Positions 51,363 through 60,876 are shown, counted from the first letter of the stretch. The stretch: DNA of 64,000 nucleotides from an uncultured Oscillospiraceae bacterium (GCA_910585155.1 CAJUEC010000009.1:1-64000); one strand, 5' to 3'. Numbers and translations: made by a program. The notes: generated by a model not told the origin, from the sequence alone.

Positions 51363-53057
51363 TCACTCGACCCGCAAAATCCGGGCAATCCGCTCCCCTT
51401 TTGGCAGCAGGGAAAGGTCCTCCTTGGAGATTGCCTTGGTCACCAGGATCAGAGCGAAGTAGACGATCATTGCCACCCCGATGGCGGCGAACACGCTCAA
51501 GGCCACGCCGGTGCGGCTGAGGGAGGCGCCGCCCAGCTCGTCCAGGACAGGGTCGCCCAACTGATCCACAAGCACAAAAATAGATGTTTTCAGCTTCACG
51601 CCCAGGGCCAGCATGGCCTTGCAGGACAGCCCGTGGACGGCCCAGGCGGCGGCCCCCATGGCGGCGGCGGCCCCGGCGGGCTTGACAAACACCCGGGCCA
51701 GGCTCAGGGACCGGGGCAGGGTGCGGCGGATGATGAACAGGTCCAGCAGGGCGATGAGCCAGAAGCACACCACGGTGCTGATGGCGCCCCCCCGGATGCC
51801 GATGTCCGGGTTGCCGATGAGCACATAGCCCACCGCCAGCTTCATGGCGCAGCCCACCACCGTGGTGGCCATGGGCAGGGCCACCATCTGGTAGGCCTGC
51901 AAAATGGAATTGCACACCAGCATAAAGCACACCGCGATGGACGCCACCCCCAGCACGGACAGCATCCATCCCGCCTCCACCACGTCGGTGGAGGCGTACA
52001 GCAGCCGGATGATGGGCTCCCCCAGCACGAACAGGCCCACCCCGGCGGGGATGGACAGCAGGGCGGTGGTGCGCAGGGCGGTCTCGCTGATCTGGGCGGC
52101 CTGGCGGCGGCGCTTGATTTTCAGCGCGGCGGATACGTGGGGAATGACGCTGGCGGTGAGGGGCACCATGAAGGAGGCAGGCAGGTTGTAGAGGGTCAGG
52201 GCCTTATTGTACACCCCCTTCAGGGTGCGGGCGTCGTTCAGGGACAGCTTCAAGGCGTCCTGGAGCCGGCCCATGAGGATGGCGTTGTCCAGGATGTTGG
52301 TCAGGGCGATGACGGAGGAGCTCAGGGTGATGGGGATGGCCAGCGCCGCCAGGGTGGCCAGGATGGTCCTGGAGTCCTCCGGCTCGTCATTGCATCTGGG
52401 CTGGGCCCTGGAGTGGCGGCGGTAGCAGAAGTACATATACACCGCCCCCAGCAGGCAGCCCACCGACACCCCCAGAATAGCCCCGGCGGCGGCCATTGCC
52501 TCGTCCTCGAAGGACTTCTTGAAGGCGGAGGCCAATGCCAGGCCGATGGTCAGCTTGCACAGGGCCTCGATCACCTGAGACACGGCGGTGGGGGTCATCT
52601 GGGCGTGACCCTGGAAGTAGCCCCGCATAGCGGACATGGGGCAGATGAAGAACACCGCCGGGGCCAGGGCCAGGATGCTGTACGCCGCGTGGCTGTCCTG
52701 CATCAGGTCGGCCAGCTGCTGGGGCAGGAAGGCCATAATGCAGAAGCTGGCGGTGCCCAGGATGCAGAAGGCGGCCAGGGCCAGGGAGAACACCTTCTTC
52801 ACCTGATTGCCCCGGTTCAGGGCGTTGGCCTCCGACACCATCTTGGACAGGGCCACCGGCAGGCCGCCGGTGGAGATGATGATGAGCAGGGAGTAGATAT
52901 CGTAGGCGGTGTTGAAGTCGGCAAAGGCCGCGTCGGTGAGGATGTTGCCCAGGGGCACCTTGTACAAAGCGCCGATGAGCTTCACCACGATGACGCTGGC
53001 CGTCAGAATGGCGGCGCCGCCGAAAAACGAGTTCTTTTTGGGGGTGGATGCAGACAT
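51363..53057 (-). CDS. SpoVB/YabM-like polysaccharide flippase
   Basis: A 564-residue membrane protein of the MOP flippase superfamily with about 14 hydrophobic helices, beginning FFGGAAILTASVIVVKLIGALYKVPLGNIL. SpoVB and YabM proteins of this group flip lipid-linked precursors for cell-wall or spore-cortex synthesis. Its place before mazG and rqcP matches yabM of Bacillus. It also resembles MATE-like transporters; the context favours the flippase reading. Confidence 0.85.
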   Translation of the reverse strand: MSASTPKKNSFFGGAAILTASVIVVKLIGALYKVPLGNILTDAAFADFNTAYDIYSLLIIISTGGLPVALSKMVSEANALNRGNQVKKVFSLALAAFCILGTASFCIMAFLPQQLADLMQDSHAAYSILALAPAVFFICPMSAMRGYFQGHAQMTPTAVSQVIEALCKLTIGLALASAFKKSFEDEAMAAAGAILGVSVGCLLGAVYMYFCYRRHSRAQPRCNDEPEDSRTILATLAALAIPITLSSSVIALTNILDNAILMGRLQDALKLSLNDARTLKGVYNKALTLYNLPASFMVPLTASVIPHVSAALKIKRRRQAAQISETALRTTALLSIPAGVGLFVLGEPIIRLLYASTDVVEAGWMLSVLGVASIAVCFMLVCNSILQAYQMVALPMATTVVGCAMKLAVGYVLIGNPDIGIRGGAISTVVCFWLIALLDLFIIRRTLPRSLSLARVFVKPAGAAAAMGAAAWAVHGLSCKAMLALGVKLKTSIFVLVDQLGDPVLDELGGASLSRTGVALSVFAAIGVAMIVYFALILVTKAISKEDLSLLPKGERIARILRVE

Positions 53058-53087
53058 ATCCTCAGACCTTTCCCGTCTCGTATCCCG

Positions 53088-54389
53088 TCACTTGAACAGC
53101 AGGGGCAGGGCATACTGCCTGACCTCGGCCTTGATGCGGTCCAGGTCCAGCGTTTTGAACTCCCCGTTTTGGTATATGACGCGGCCCCGGGCCATATTCA
53201 TGCACACATTGGAGCCGTGGGCGGAAAACACCAGATTTTCCACCTCGTCGTGGCAGGGGATCAAGTTGGGGGCGTCGAAGTCCACCAGGATCAGGTCGGC
53301 CGTCCGCCCCGCCTCAATGCGCCCGGCGTTCCGGCCCAGGGCCCTCGCGCCATTGACCGTAGCCATCTCCAGGGCCTGCCGGGGCGTCATGGCCATGGGG
53401 TCGCAGGCGACGCCGTTGTGGAGCACCGCCGCCAGCTTCATGTCGGCAAACAGGTCCACGCTGTTGTGGGAGCTGACGCCATCGGTGCCCAGCGCCACGT
53501 TTACCCCCGCCCGGAGCATGGCGGGGATGGGGGCCACGCCGGAGCCCAGCTTCAGGTTGGAGTAGGGGTTGTGGACGCAGGACACCCCCTTGTCCCTCAT
53601 CAGGGCCCAGTCCTCGGGGGTGGTGTACACGCAGTGGGCGGCGATGGCCCGGCTGTCCCAAACGCCGTACCGGCCCAGCAGCTGGATGGGGGTGAGGCCG
53701 TACTTCCGCAGGCACTCCTCGTGCTCCTTTTTGGTCTCTGAGATGTGCACATGCATACCCAGCCCGTTCTTCTGCGCGAAGCCGGCCACCCACTCCCACA
53801 CCGGGGCGCAGGAGGTATATTCCGCGTGGATGGAGGCGTCCACCAGGATCTGGCCGTCCCCGGCGTTGTGCCAGTCCCCGTGGAGGCGGATGTGATTCCC
53901 GCAGTCCTCACACCTGTCCGGCGCAAAGCTCTCCGGGCTGTCGAAATACACCGCGCCCACGGACAGGTTGGCGGAGATACCCGCGTCCAGCACCTGCCGC
54001 GCAATGACCTCGGGGCGCATATACATGTCCGCGATGCAGGTGACGCCGGAGGCGATCATCTCCGCCAGCCCCAGCCCCGCGGCGGCGGCCAGGGCCCTGT
54101 CGTCCCACCGGTCCTCGGCGGGGAAAATATAGTCCTGGAGCCAGCTTTGCAGGTCGTGCCCCCCGCCATACCCCCGCATAAGGGTCATGGGCACGTGGGT
54201 GTGGGCGTTGACAAAGCCGGGCATCATCACCTTGCCGGTGCAGTCGATGGTCTGGTCAAAGTCCCCCCGGGGCCGGTTGGGGCCCACGTAGGAGATGGCG
54301 GCGCCGTCCACCGCCACATAGCCGTAGCGCAGGGTGGTAAACCCCTCGTCCATCAGCAGGGCGGTGACGTTGGTAAACAGGGTGGTCAT
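53088..54389 (-). CDS. mtaD: amidohydrolase, MTA/SAH deaminase family
   Basis: A 433-residue metal-dependent deaminase of the MtaD/SsnA type. Metal and catalytic motifs: NAHTHVPMTLMRG, HVHISETKKEHEEC, AHCVYTTPEDW and ALGTDGVSSHNSVDLF. It is likely to convert S-adenosylhomocysteine or methylthioadenosine to the inosine form. The purine nucleoside phosphorylase gene 17 bp upstream would then salvage the base, so the two form a purine/sulfur-salvage operon. Confidence 0.88.
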   Translation of the reverse strand: MTTLFTNVTALLMDEGFTTLRYGYVAVDGAAISYVGPNRPRGDFDQTIDCTGKVMMPGFVNAHTHVPMTLMRGYGGGHDLQSWLQDYIFPAEDRWDDRALAAAAGLGLAEMIASGVTCIADMYMRPEVIARQVLDAGISANLSVGAVYFDSPESFAPDRCEDCGNHIRLHGDWHNAGDGQILVDASIHAEYTSCAPVWEWVAGFAQKNGLGMHVHISETKKEHEECLRKYGLTPIQLLGRYGVWDSRAIAAHCVYTTPEDWALMRDKGVSCVHNPYSNLKLGSGVAPIPAMLRAGVNVALGTDGVSSHNSVDLFADMKLAAVLHNGVACDPMAMTPRQALEMATVNGARALGRNAGRIEAGRTADLILVDFDAPNLIPCHDEVENLVFSAHGSNVCMNMARGRVIYQNGEFKTLDLDRIKAEVRQYALPLLFK

Positions 54390-54406
54390 GGGGACCCCTC
54401 CTTATC

Positions 54407-55231
54407 TCATAATTTTCTCAGACAGCCCAGCACCAGCCGGGAAAATTTGTCCTTGGCGGCCTCGGCGGCGTCCAGCACCTCTTTTTCGCTGAGGGGCTGG
54501 TCCAGAATGCCCGCCGCCATGTTGCTCAGCAGGGTGAAGCCCAGCACCTCCATGCCGCAGTGGCCGGCCACGATCACCTCCGGCGCGGTGGACATGCCCA
54601 CCGCGTCGCCCCCCAGCAGGCGGGCGGCCCGGATCTCGGCGGGAGTCTCGTACTGGGGGCCATAGCAGTAGAAATAGACCCCCTCCCGCAGGGTGATGAA
54701 CATATCCGCCGCCGTCTCCCGGGCCAGGGCCTGGAGCCGGGGGGTGTACAGGTGGGACGCGTCGGGGAAGCGCACCCCGAACTCGGGGAGGTTGGCCCCC
54801 CGCAGCGGGGACTCGGAGAACATCTTGATCTGATCGGTGATGAGCATCAGGTCCCCCGCCTGCCAGTCGGTGCGCACGCAGCCGGCGGCGTTGGTGACGA
54901 TCAGTGTGTCGCAGCCCAGCAGGCGCAGCACCCGGACGGCGTAGGATACGTCGTCGTAGCCGTAGCCCTCGTAGTGGTGCATCCGGCCCTGCATCACGGC
55001 CACCGGCCTGCCCGCCAGGTCGCCGAACACCAGCCGTCCCTTGTGGCCGGGGGCGGTGGACGCCTTGAAATGGGGAATGTCGCCGTAGGGGATGGCGATG
55101 GGATTTTCCACCACGTCCCCCAGGAACCCCAGGCCGGAGCCCAGGACCATGGCAACTTTGGGGATAAATCCTCCGATTTTTTCCTGAATGTAATCAGCGC
55201 TCTGCCGGTATTGTGCAAACGTGTACGCCAT
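54407..55231 (-). CDS. punA: purine nucleoside phosphorylase
   Basis: A 274-residue trimeric-type purine nucleoside phosphorylase: VLGSGLGFLGD (phosphate loop), VMQGRMHHYEGY, IVTNAAGC, GVYFYCYGPQYETPAEIRA and GMSTAPEVIVAGHCGMEVLGF. It splits inosine and guanosine with phosphate. The ATG at 55229-55231 has GGAGG eight bases before it; a nearer GTG is too close to that site. It is followed by the deaminase gene, and a promoter with a palindrome lies upstream. Confidence 0.95.
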   Translation of the reverse strand: MAYTFAQYRQSADYIQEKIGGFIPKVAMVLGSGLGFLGDVVENPIAIPYGDIPHFKASTAPGHKGRLVFGDLAGRPVAVMQGRMHHYEGYGYDDVSYAVRVLRLLGCDTLIVTNAAGCVRTDWQAGDLMLITDQIKMFSESPLRGANLPEFGVRFPDASHLYTPRLQALARETAADMFITLREGVYFYCYGPQYETPAEIRAARLLGGDAVGMSTAPEVIVAGHCGMEVLGFTLLSNMAAGILDQPLSEKEVLDAAEAAKDKFSRLVLGCLRKL

Positions 55232-55270
55232 GGTCACAACCTCCCATAGTAAATTTTGCTTTAACTAATT

Positions 55271-55300
55271 TAGTGTACACTATTTTGGGCTGGAAATCAA
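55271..55300 (-). promoter_or_regulatory. promoter of punA-mtaD with overlapping palindrome
   Basis: Minus-strand TTGATT (55295-55300) and TACACT (55272-55277) with 17-bp spacing and a TG extension. The -10 is embedded in the perfect palindrome TAGTGTACACTA (55271-55282), a possible repressor site. Confidence 0.65.
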
Positions 55301-55424
55301 TGTACAGGATATGAATTTGACAAAAAGGAACGGGGGCAGAATTTGTTTGGTTTCGCCTCTGGCCCCCCTTGACGGGCCGCCCAAAATATGACAGACTATA
55401 TGCTGTATAAGGAGGCATTTTGCC

Positions 55425-55928
55425 ATGCACAATGAATTGACCGAAAAAGATATCCAGCTGATGCGCCAGGAGCTGGACTACCGCCGCACCGTGCTGCGCC
55501 CCAAGCTCATCGAGGACGTGCAGACCGCCCGGGCCTTCGGCGACCTGAGCGAGAATTTTGAGTACAAGGCGGCCAAGCGGGACAAAAACCGCAACGACAG
55601 CCGCTGCCGCTACCTGGAGAACATGATCAAAACGGCGGTGGTCATCTCCGGCCAGTCCGCCGCGGGGACGGTGGGCCTGTACGACAAGGTCACTTTCTAT
55701 ATGGAGGAGGACGATGAGACCGTCACCTGTCAGATCGTCACCACCATGCGCCAGGACGCGCTGAAGGGCCTGATCAGCAAGGAGTCCCCGGTGGGCAAGG
55801 CGGTGCTGGGCCGCCGGGTGGGCGACCGGGCCACCGTCCACGTCAGCGACAGCTACAGCTACGACATCGTAATTCAGGACATTCAGCCCGGCGAGGACAC
55901 CGGCGAAGCCCCCCTGGTGGGCTTCTGA
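55425..55928 (+). CDS. greA: transcription elongation factor GreA-family
   Basis: A 167-residue Gre factor that rescues backtracked RNA polymerase by stimulating transcript cleavage. The N-terminal coiled coil has LTEKDIQLMRQEL and the tip ARAFGDLSENFEYKAAK with the acidic residues that enter the polymerase channel; the C-terminal FKBP-like domain ends with SPVGKAVLGRRVGDRATV. AAGGAGG precedes the ATG. It may be a second Gre paralogue of the genome, since the spacing of the tip is slightly unusual. Confidence 0.9.
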   Translation: MHNELTEKDIQLMRQELDYRRTVLRPKLIEDVQTARAFGDLSENFEYKAAKRDKNRNDSRCRYLENMIKTAVVISGQSAAGTVGLYDKVTFYMEEDDETVTCQIVTTMRQDALKGLISKESPVGKAVLGRRVGDRATVHVSDSYSYDIVIQDIQPGEDTGEAPLVGF

Positions 55929-55961
55929 CCGCCGCCGCAAGAGAATAAGGAGATTCCAAAC

Positions 55962-57410
55962 ATGAGCACCGTCCACCGCCGCAACAGCATCCTGCTGCCC
56001 GCCTGCGCCCTGTTCGGCGCGGCGCTGGCGGCCTTCGGCCTGTGCCAGGATTCCCCCGGGAACATCCTGGCCGGCCTGCGCACCATCGTCACCATGGAGG
56101 ACGTGCTCATCACCGACTACATTGCCGTGGCGGGGATGGGGGCGGCCTTCGTCAACGCGGGGCTGGTCACCCTCATCAGCACCGCCATCCTCTGGCTGGT
56201 GAAGGACCCCATCAACGGCGCCACCCTGGTGACCATCGGGCTGATGTCCGGCTTCTCCCTGTTCGGCAAGAACATCGCCAACATCTGGCCTATCCTGGCG
56301 GGCACCGCCCTCTACGCCCTGCTGAAGGGGGAGACTCTGGCCCACCATGTGAACGTGGCTCTGCGCACCACCTCCCTGTCCCCGGTGGTGAGCTTTATGG
56401 CCGTCCGCTACAGCCCCTGGCTGGGGGTTGCCATCGGGGTGCTCATCGGCTTTCTCATGCCACCGGTGGCGGAGCACGCCCACCGGGTGCAGAACGGCAT
56501 GAACCTGTACAGCCTGGGCTTCTCCTGCGGGCTGCTGGCCATGATGCTGGTGCCCGCCTTCAAGGCCTTCGGCCTCAGCCCCACCTCCGCCCACTACTGG
56601 TCCACCGGGAACAACCTCAGGCTGGGGCTGGCGCTGGGGGGGCTGTGCCTGACGTTCATCGCCCTGGGGCTGTCCCGGAGCCCCAGGCGGGTGCTGAAAA
56701 AATACTGGCTGCTGCTGCGCACCTCCGGTCGGGTCCCCAGCGACTACGTGCGCACCTTCACCCCCGGCCCCGTGCTGGTGAATATGGGGGTGAACGGCCT
56801 GGTCGCCACCGGCTATGTCCTGCTCATCGGCGGCGACCTGAACGGTGCCACCATCGGTGCCATCTTCACCATCATTGGCTTTTCCGGCTACGGCAAACAC
56901 GCCTTCAACATCGTGCCCGTCATGGCGGGGGTGCTGCTGGGCAGCCTGCTCAACCATGTGGAGCTCAACAGCAGCGGCCTGCAGCTGGCGGGGCTGTTCG
57001 GCACCACCTTGGCCCCCTTCGCGGGGGTGTTCGGCTGGCCCTTCGGGGTGCTGGCCGGGCTGATCCACTCCTCGGTGGTGCTCCAGGCGGGGCTGCCGCT
57101 GGAGGGAATGAACCTGTACAACAACGGCTTCTCCGGCGGACTGGTGGCCATCGTGCTCTACCCCATCCTCACCTCGCTGGTAAAGAGCCGCCGGCCCGTG
57201 CTGATGGAGGAGGATCTGTTCGCCATATTCGACTCAGACACCCCCCAGAATCCGGACGAGCTGCCCGGCAAGGAGCGGCGGCTGGTCCCGGACCGCCGAA
57301 CCGGCGGAGACCGCCGGGTGCGGGAGTCGGAGCAGACCCAGGAGGGCGAGCGCCGGTCCGGCCAGGACCGGCGGGCCAAACAGGACCGGCGCTCCGGCAG
57401 GCAGAGATAA
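55962..57410 (+). CDS. DUF1576 membrane protein with Arg-rich C-terminal tail
   Basis: A 482-residue protein with about 10-12 hydrophobic segments in two related halves (GATLVTIGLMSGFSLFGKNIANIWPILAG and GATIGAIFTIIGFSGYGKHAFNIVPVMAG), as in DUF1576. The fold suggests a transporter or channel with internal pseudo-symmetry, but the substrate is unknown. The last 50 residues are soluble and highly charged, with DRR repeated in RRLVPDRRTGGDRR and GQDRRAKQDRRSGRQR. It lies 33 bp after greA in the same direction. Confidence 0.78.
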   Translation: MSTVHRRNSILLPACALFGAALAAFGLCQDSPGNILAGLRTIVTMEDVLITDYIAVAGMGAAFVNAGLVTLISTAILWLVKDPINGATLVTIGLMSGFSLFGKNIANIWPILAGTALYALLKGETLAHHVNVALRTTSLSPVVSFMAVRYSPWLGVAIGVLIGFLMPPVAEHAHRVQNGMNLYSLGFSCGLLAMMLVPAFKAFGLSPTSAHYWSTGNNLRLGLALGGLCLTFIALGLSRSPRRVLKKYWLLLRTSGRVPSDYVRTFTPGPVLVNMGVNGLVATGYVLLIGGDLNGATIGAIFTIIGFSGYGKHAFNIVPVMAGVLLGSLLNHVELNSSGLQLAGLFGTTLAPFAGVFGWPFGVLAGLIHSSVVLQAGLPLEGMNLYNNGFSGGLVAIVLYPILTSLVKSRRPVLMEEDLFAIFDSDTPQNPDELPGKERRLVPDRRTGGDRRVRESEQTQEGERRSGQDRRAKQDRRSGRQR

Positions 57411-57600
57411 AAAAGCCCCGCCCGGTGGGCGGGGCTCTTCATCACACTTGCAGAACGACGCACGCACACACAGCTGGAAGAAGCCCCCGCCCACCGGGCG
57501 GGGCCCTTCATCACATTTGCAGGACGACGCCCGCACGCACACACAGCCGGAAGAAGTCCCCCGCCCACCGGGCGGGGGGCTCTTCATCACATTTGCAGGA
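57411..57600. repeat. triplicated terminator cassette including 3' end of chromate transporter gene
   Basis: Three copies of a 69- to 76-bp unit. Each unit contains a GCCCCGCCC/GGGCGGGGC hairpin, then CTTCATCACAxTTGCAGxACGACGC and CACACACAGC. The sequence CTTCATCACATTTGCAGGAC begins at 57437, 57506 and 57582; the third copy is the real 3' end of the chrA gene with its stop. The array also provides the terminator of the plus-strand DUF1576 gene. Confidence 0.85.
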
Positions 57601-58177
57601 CGACGCCCGCCAGCGCCGCCAGCCCAATGAAGCAGATGGGGTGCAGCTTTTTCAGCGGGGTGAACTTCACCAGCACGAAAATGACAGCGGCCAGTATAAT
57701 TGCGGGCCAGTAAAACGCTTCGTATTGGGGGACAACCAAGCCAGGCGCCATTTCCGGCCCGGCGACCTCGTGGAACATCAGCGCAATCTTGGCCACCTGG
57801 AGCAGCGCCGCTGTGATGAGGGCCACCGACGCCGCCCGCAGGCCGTAGAACACCGCGTCCACCGCCTTGGATTGGCGGAATCTCTCCAAAAATCCACCAA
57901 TTATCAGGATGATGACAACGGAGGAGGACACCAGCCCCAGGGTGGCCACGACCCCTCCCGGCACCCCCGCCGTGACAAAGCCCACATAGGTGGCCATGTT
58001 CACCCCCATGGGGCCGGGGGTGGACTCGGAGATGGCGATCATGTCCGCCAGCTGGCCGGAGCTGAACCAGCCAGTGCGCTCCCCCAGGTCGGTGAGGAAG
58101 GGGATGGTGGCCAGACCGCCCCCCACGGAGAACAGCCCCACCTTGCAGAATTCCAGAAACAGTTGAAGCAGCGTCAT
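57587..58177 (-). CDS. chromate transporter, half-size, second of pair
   Basis: A 196-residue CHR-family protein with the N-terminal motif FCKVGLFSVGGGLATIPFL and SESTPGPMGVNMATYVG, followed by four to five helices. Half-size CHR proteins act in pairs as chromate or sulfate/anion exporters. Its gene overlaps the first half gene by four bases (ATGA). Its 3' end and terminator are duplicated downstream. AGGAGGG precedes the ATG. Confidence 0.9.
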   Translation of the reverse strand: MTLLQLFLEFCKVGLFSVGGGLATIPFLTDLGERTGWFSSGQLADMIAISESTPGPMGVNMATYVGFVTAGVPGGVVATLGLVSSSVVIILIIGGFLERFRQSKAVDAVFYGLRAASVALITAALLQVAKIALMFHEVAGPEMAPGLVVPQYEAFYWPAIILAAVIFVLVKFTPLKKLHPICFIGLAALAGVVLQM

Positions 58178-58767
58178 TTCTTCAGCCCTCCTTTCGCCCA
58201 GCGCACGCACAGCCCCGCCGCCCCCGCGGCGATCACCAGGAACACCGGGGAGGTCACGAAGCCCAGCACCGCCCCCAGCGCGCCCTGGGGCAGGGAAAAG
58301 AAGGTGCCGTATCCGGCCAGCGCCAGCACCACGGCGTACATGACCCGGGTGGGCCAGTCGATGACCGCGTTTTTGAACAGCTTGATAACGCTGGACAAAA
58401 TCAGCGCCACCACCCCGGCCCGAACGCCGTTGAAGGCGTGGACCACGAACTCCAGGTGCATGAAGTTCTGTAAAAAAGCGGCGACAAGAATAATAATGAC
58501 GATGGAGGGGAACACCACCCCCAGCGTGGCGATAACCCCCCCCGCGATGCCCGCCTGGCTGCGGCCCACAAAGGTGGCGGTGTTCACGGCGATGATGCCG
58601 GGGGTACACTGGCCCACGGCGTAGTAGTCGGCCAGCTCGGTCTCCGTGGACCACTTTTTGTTCTCCACCAGCTCCCGCTGGAGGATGGGCAGCATGGCGT
58701 AGCCGCCCCCAAAGGTGCACGCCCCGATCCGGGCAAAGGTGAGGAATAGATCGACGAGGATGTTCAT
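58174..58767 (-). CDS. chromate transporter, half-size, first of pair
   Basis: A 197-residue CHR-family protein: FARIGACTFGGGYAMLPIL and VGQCTPGIIAVNTATFVG are the matching motifs to its partner, with PG in the conserved loop. The two together make one full CHR transporter. It starts two bases after the nadE stop, so nadE and the two transporter genes may be cotranscribed. GAGGG precedes the ATG at 58765-58767. Confidence 0.9.
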   Translation of the reverse strand: MNILVDLFLTFARIGACTFGGGYAMLPILQRELVENKKWSTETELADYYAVGQCTPGIIAVNTATFVGRSQAGIAGGVIATLGVVFPSIVIIILVAAFLQNFMHLEFVVHAFNGVRAGVVALILSSVIKLFKNAVIDWPTRVMYAVVLALAGYGTFFSLPQGALGAVLGFVTSPVFLVIAAGAAGLCVRWAKGGLKK

Positions 58768-58768
58768 A

Positions 58769-60685
58769 TCACAAACCCTCCAATTCATCCAGCCACAGCT
58801 TGGCCGCGGCGTCCGACGGCATTTTCCAGTCGCCCCGGGGAGACAGGGCCACCGACCCCACCTTGGGCCCGTCAGGCAGGCAGGAGCGCTTGAACTGCTG
58901 GGAGAAGAACCGGCGGTAGAAGTTTTTCAGCCACTTCAACAGGGTGTCCCGGTCATAGCGCCCCTTAAAGGCACGGCTGGCAAGGCGAAGCACTTTACGG
59001 GGCGGGAAGCCCCAGCGGACAGCGTAGTACAGGTAGAAATCGTGGAGCTGATAGGGCCCCACCAGGTCCTCGGTGATCTGGGCGATCTCCCCATCTTTCG
59101 GGGGGAGCAGTTCCGGGGAGACAGGTGTGTCCAGAATGTCCCGGAGCACGCCGCCGATGGTCCCGCCCAGCCGGTCCGCCTCCCAGGCCACCAGATACCG
59201 CACCAGGGTCTTGGGGATGGAGGCGTTCACGGCGTACATGGACATGTGATCCCCGTTGTAGGTGGCCCAGCCCAGGGCCAGCTCAGACAGGTCCCCGGTG
59301 CCGACGACCAGCCCCTCCCGCTGGTTGGCCAGGTCCATGAGCACCTGGGTGCGCTCCCGAGCCTGGGCATTCTCAAAGGTGACATCCTGGTTTTCCATGG
59401 ACTGGCCGATGTCGGCAAAGTGCTGCTCCACCGCTCTGCCGATGTTCACCTCCCGGAAGTCCGCCCCCAGCTCCATCGCCAGCACCTCTGCGTTGGAGCG
59501 GGTGCGCTTGGTGGTGCCGAAGCAGGGCATGGTGACGGCCAGGATACCCTTCCGGTCCCGGCCCAGCAGGTCGAAGGCCTTGGCGGTGATGAGGATGGCA
59601 AGGGTGGAGTCCAGCCCGCCGCTCAGCCCCACCACCGCGCAGGAGGCGTTGGTGTGCTCCAGGCGCTTTTTCAGGCCCAGGGCGGCAATCATGAGGATCT
59701 CCTCGCAGCGCGCCGCCCGGTCCCCTGCGTCCGCCGGAATGAAGGGGGCGGGGGAGATGGGGCGGGTGAGGGTGGTTTCTTCCCCCTCAAAGTCGCAATA
59801 CTCGGGATATATCCATCGGTCACCAGGCTGGAAGGCATAGGTGTTTATCCGCTGCCGTTCATAGGCCAGACGCGCCACGTCGATTTCACTGATGGTCAGC
59901 CCGGTTCTGAACCGATTTTCCGCCAGCAGGGCGCCGTTCTCAGCAATCATATTGTGCCCTGCAAACACCAGATCGGTGGACGACTCCCCCTCCCCGGCGT
60001 CGGCATAGACGTAGCCGCACATCAGCCGGGCCGACTGCCCGGTGACAAGCTGCCGGCGGTACTCCGCCTTGCCCGCCGTCTCACTGGAGGCGGAGAGGTT
60101 CAGGATGAGGGTAGCGCCTTCTGCCGCCAGACGGACGGAAGGCGGCACCGGGGCCCACAGATCCTCGCAGATCTCCACACCGATGACCAGCCCAGGAACA
60201 CTTTTACAACAGATCAGCAGCGGATCACTTTCAATACGTGCCAGCAGCCCCGCCAGCGTAAAGTCGTGGCCGCGGAGTTCCTCAAAAGATGAAACAAACC
60301 AACGGTTTTCATAAAATTCCCCGTAATTGGGAATGTGGGTCTTGGGGACCACCCCCAAAATTGCCCCTTTTTGTATTAAAACGGCGCAATTATACAGTTT
60401 GTTTTTGCACCTGATCGGCATGCCCAGCGCCGTCAGCAGGTCCAGCTCCCTGGTCTCCTCCAGAATCCGTCCCAAAGCCCGCTCGGCCCCGTCCAGCAGG
60501 GTTGGCTGCAAAAACAGGTCGCCGCAGGTGTACCCGGTGACGCACAGCTCCGGCAGGGCCAGCACCTTGACCCCCTGGGCCGCGGCCTCTCTCATCAGCG
60601 CGATGATCTGCTCCGCGTTGTATTCACAGTCGGCCACCCGGATTTTCGGCGTCCCCGCCGCCACTTTGATAAAGCCGTCTCTCAT
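58769..60685 (-). CDS. nadE: glutamine-dependent NAD(+) synthetase
   Basis: A 638-residue two-domain enzyme that amidates nicotinic acid adenine dinucleotide to NAD. The N-terminal nitrilase-type glutaminase shows the Glu-Lys-Cys triad in LPELCVTGYTC, PKTHIPNYGEFYENRWF and VIGVEICEDLW. The C-terminal synthetase has the P-loop VGLSGGLDST and GTGDLSELALGW. The ATG at 60683-60685 follows GGAGG; the open frame upstream was rejected because it crosses the ribosome site. Confidence 0.96.
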   Translation of the reverse strand: MRDGFIKVAAGTPKIRVADCEYNAEQIIALMREAAAQGVKVLALPELCVTGYTCGDLFLQPTLLDGAERALGRILEETRELDLLTALGMPIRCKNKLYNCAVLIQKGAILGVVPKTHIPNYGEFYENRWFVSSFEELRGHDFTLAGLLARIESDPLLICCKSVPGLVIGVEICEDLWAPVPPSVRLAAEGATLILNLSASSETAGKAEYRRQLVTGQSARLMCGYVYADAGEGESSTDLVFAGHNMIAENGALLAENRFRTGLTISEIDVARLAYERQRINTYAFQPGDRWIYPEYCDFEGEETTLTRPISPAPFIPADAGDRAARCEEILMIAALGLKKRLEHTNASCAVVGLSGGLDSTLAILITAKAFDLLGRDRKGILAVTMPCFGTTKRTRSNAEVLAMELGADFREVNIGRAVEQHFADIGQSMENQDVTFENAQARERTQVLMDLANQREGLVVGTGDLSELALGWATYNGDHMSMYAVNASIPKTLVRYLVAWEADRLGGTIGGVLRDILDTPVSPELLPPKDGEIAQITEDLVGPYQLHDFYLYYAVRWGFPPRKVLRLASRAFKGRYDRDTLLKWLKNFYRRFFSQQFKRSCLPDGPKVGSVALSPRGDWKMPSDAAAKLWLDELEGL

Positions 60686-60831
60686 TGGAGAGAGTCCTCC
60701 TTCCTTATCACAGCAAAAGTCAATCACGCTCATGATACCCCAATTGCGCGCAAAATGCAACGGGCGGCGCCGGAAAAAGCGGCCCGATTTGCGGCCCTTT
60801 AAAAAAGACAGGCTTCGCCAGGAAATAAGGG

Positions 60832-60860
60832 TTGACAGGGACAAAAAATCGTGCTATCAT
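60832..60860 (+). promoter_or_regulatory. promoter of tRNA pair
   Basis: TTGACA (60832-60837), 17-bp spacer, TATCAT (60855-60860), 17 bp before the first tRNA. Confidence 0.85.
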
Positions 60861-60876
60861 AAGCAAGCATTGACAG

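Noticed and set aside
57411..57600. CRISPR-like array
   Set aside because: Three units of unequal length with no unique spacers and no cas genes; the repeats contain a terminator hairpin and a gene 3' end.
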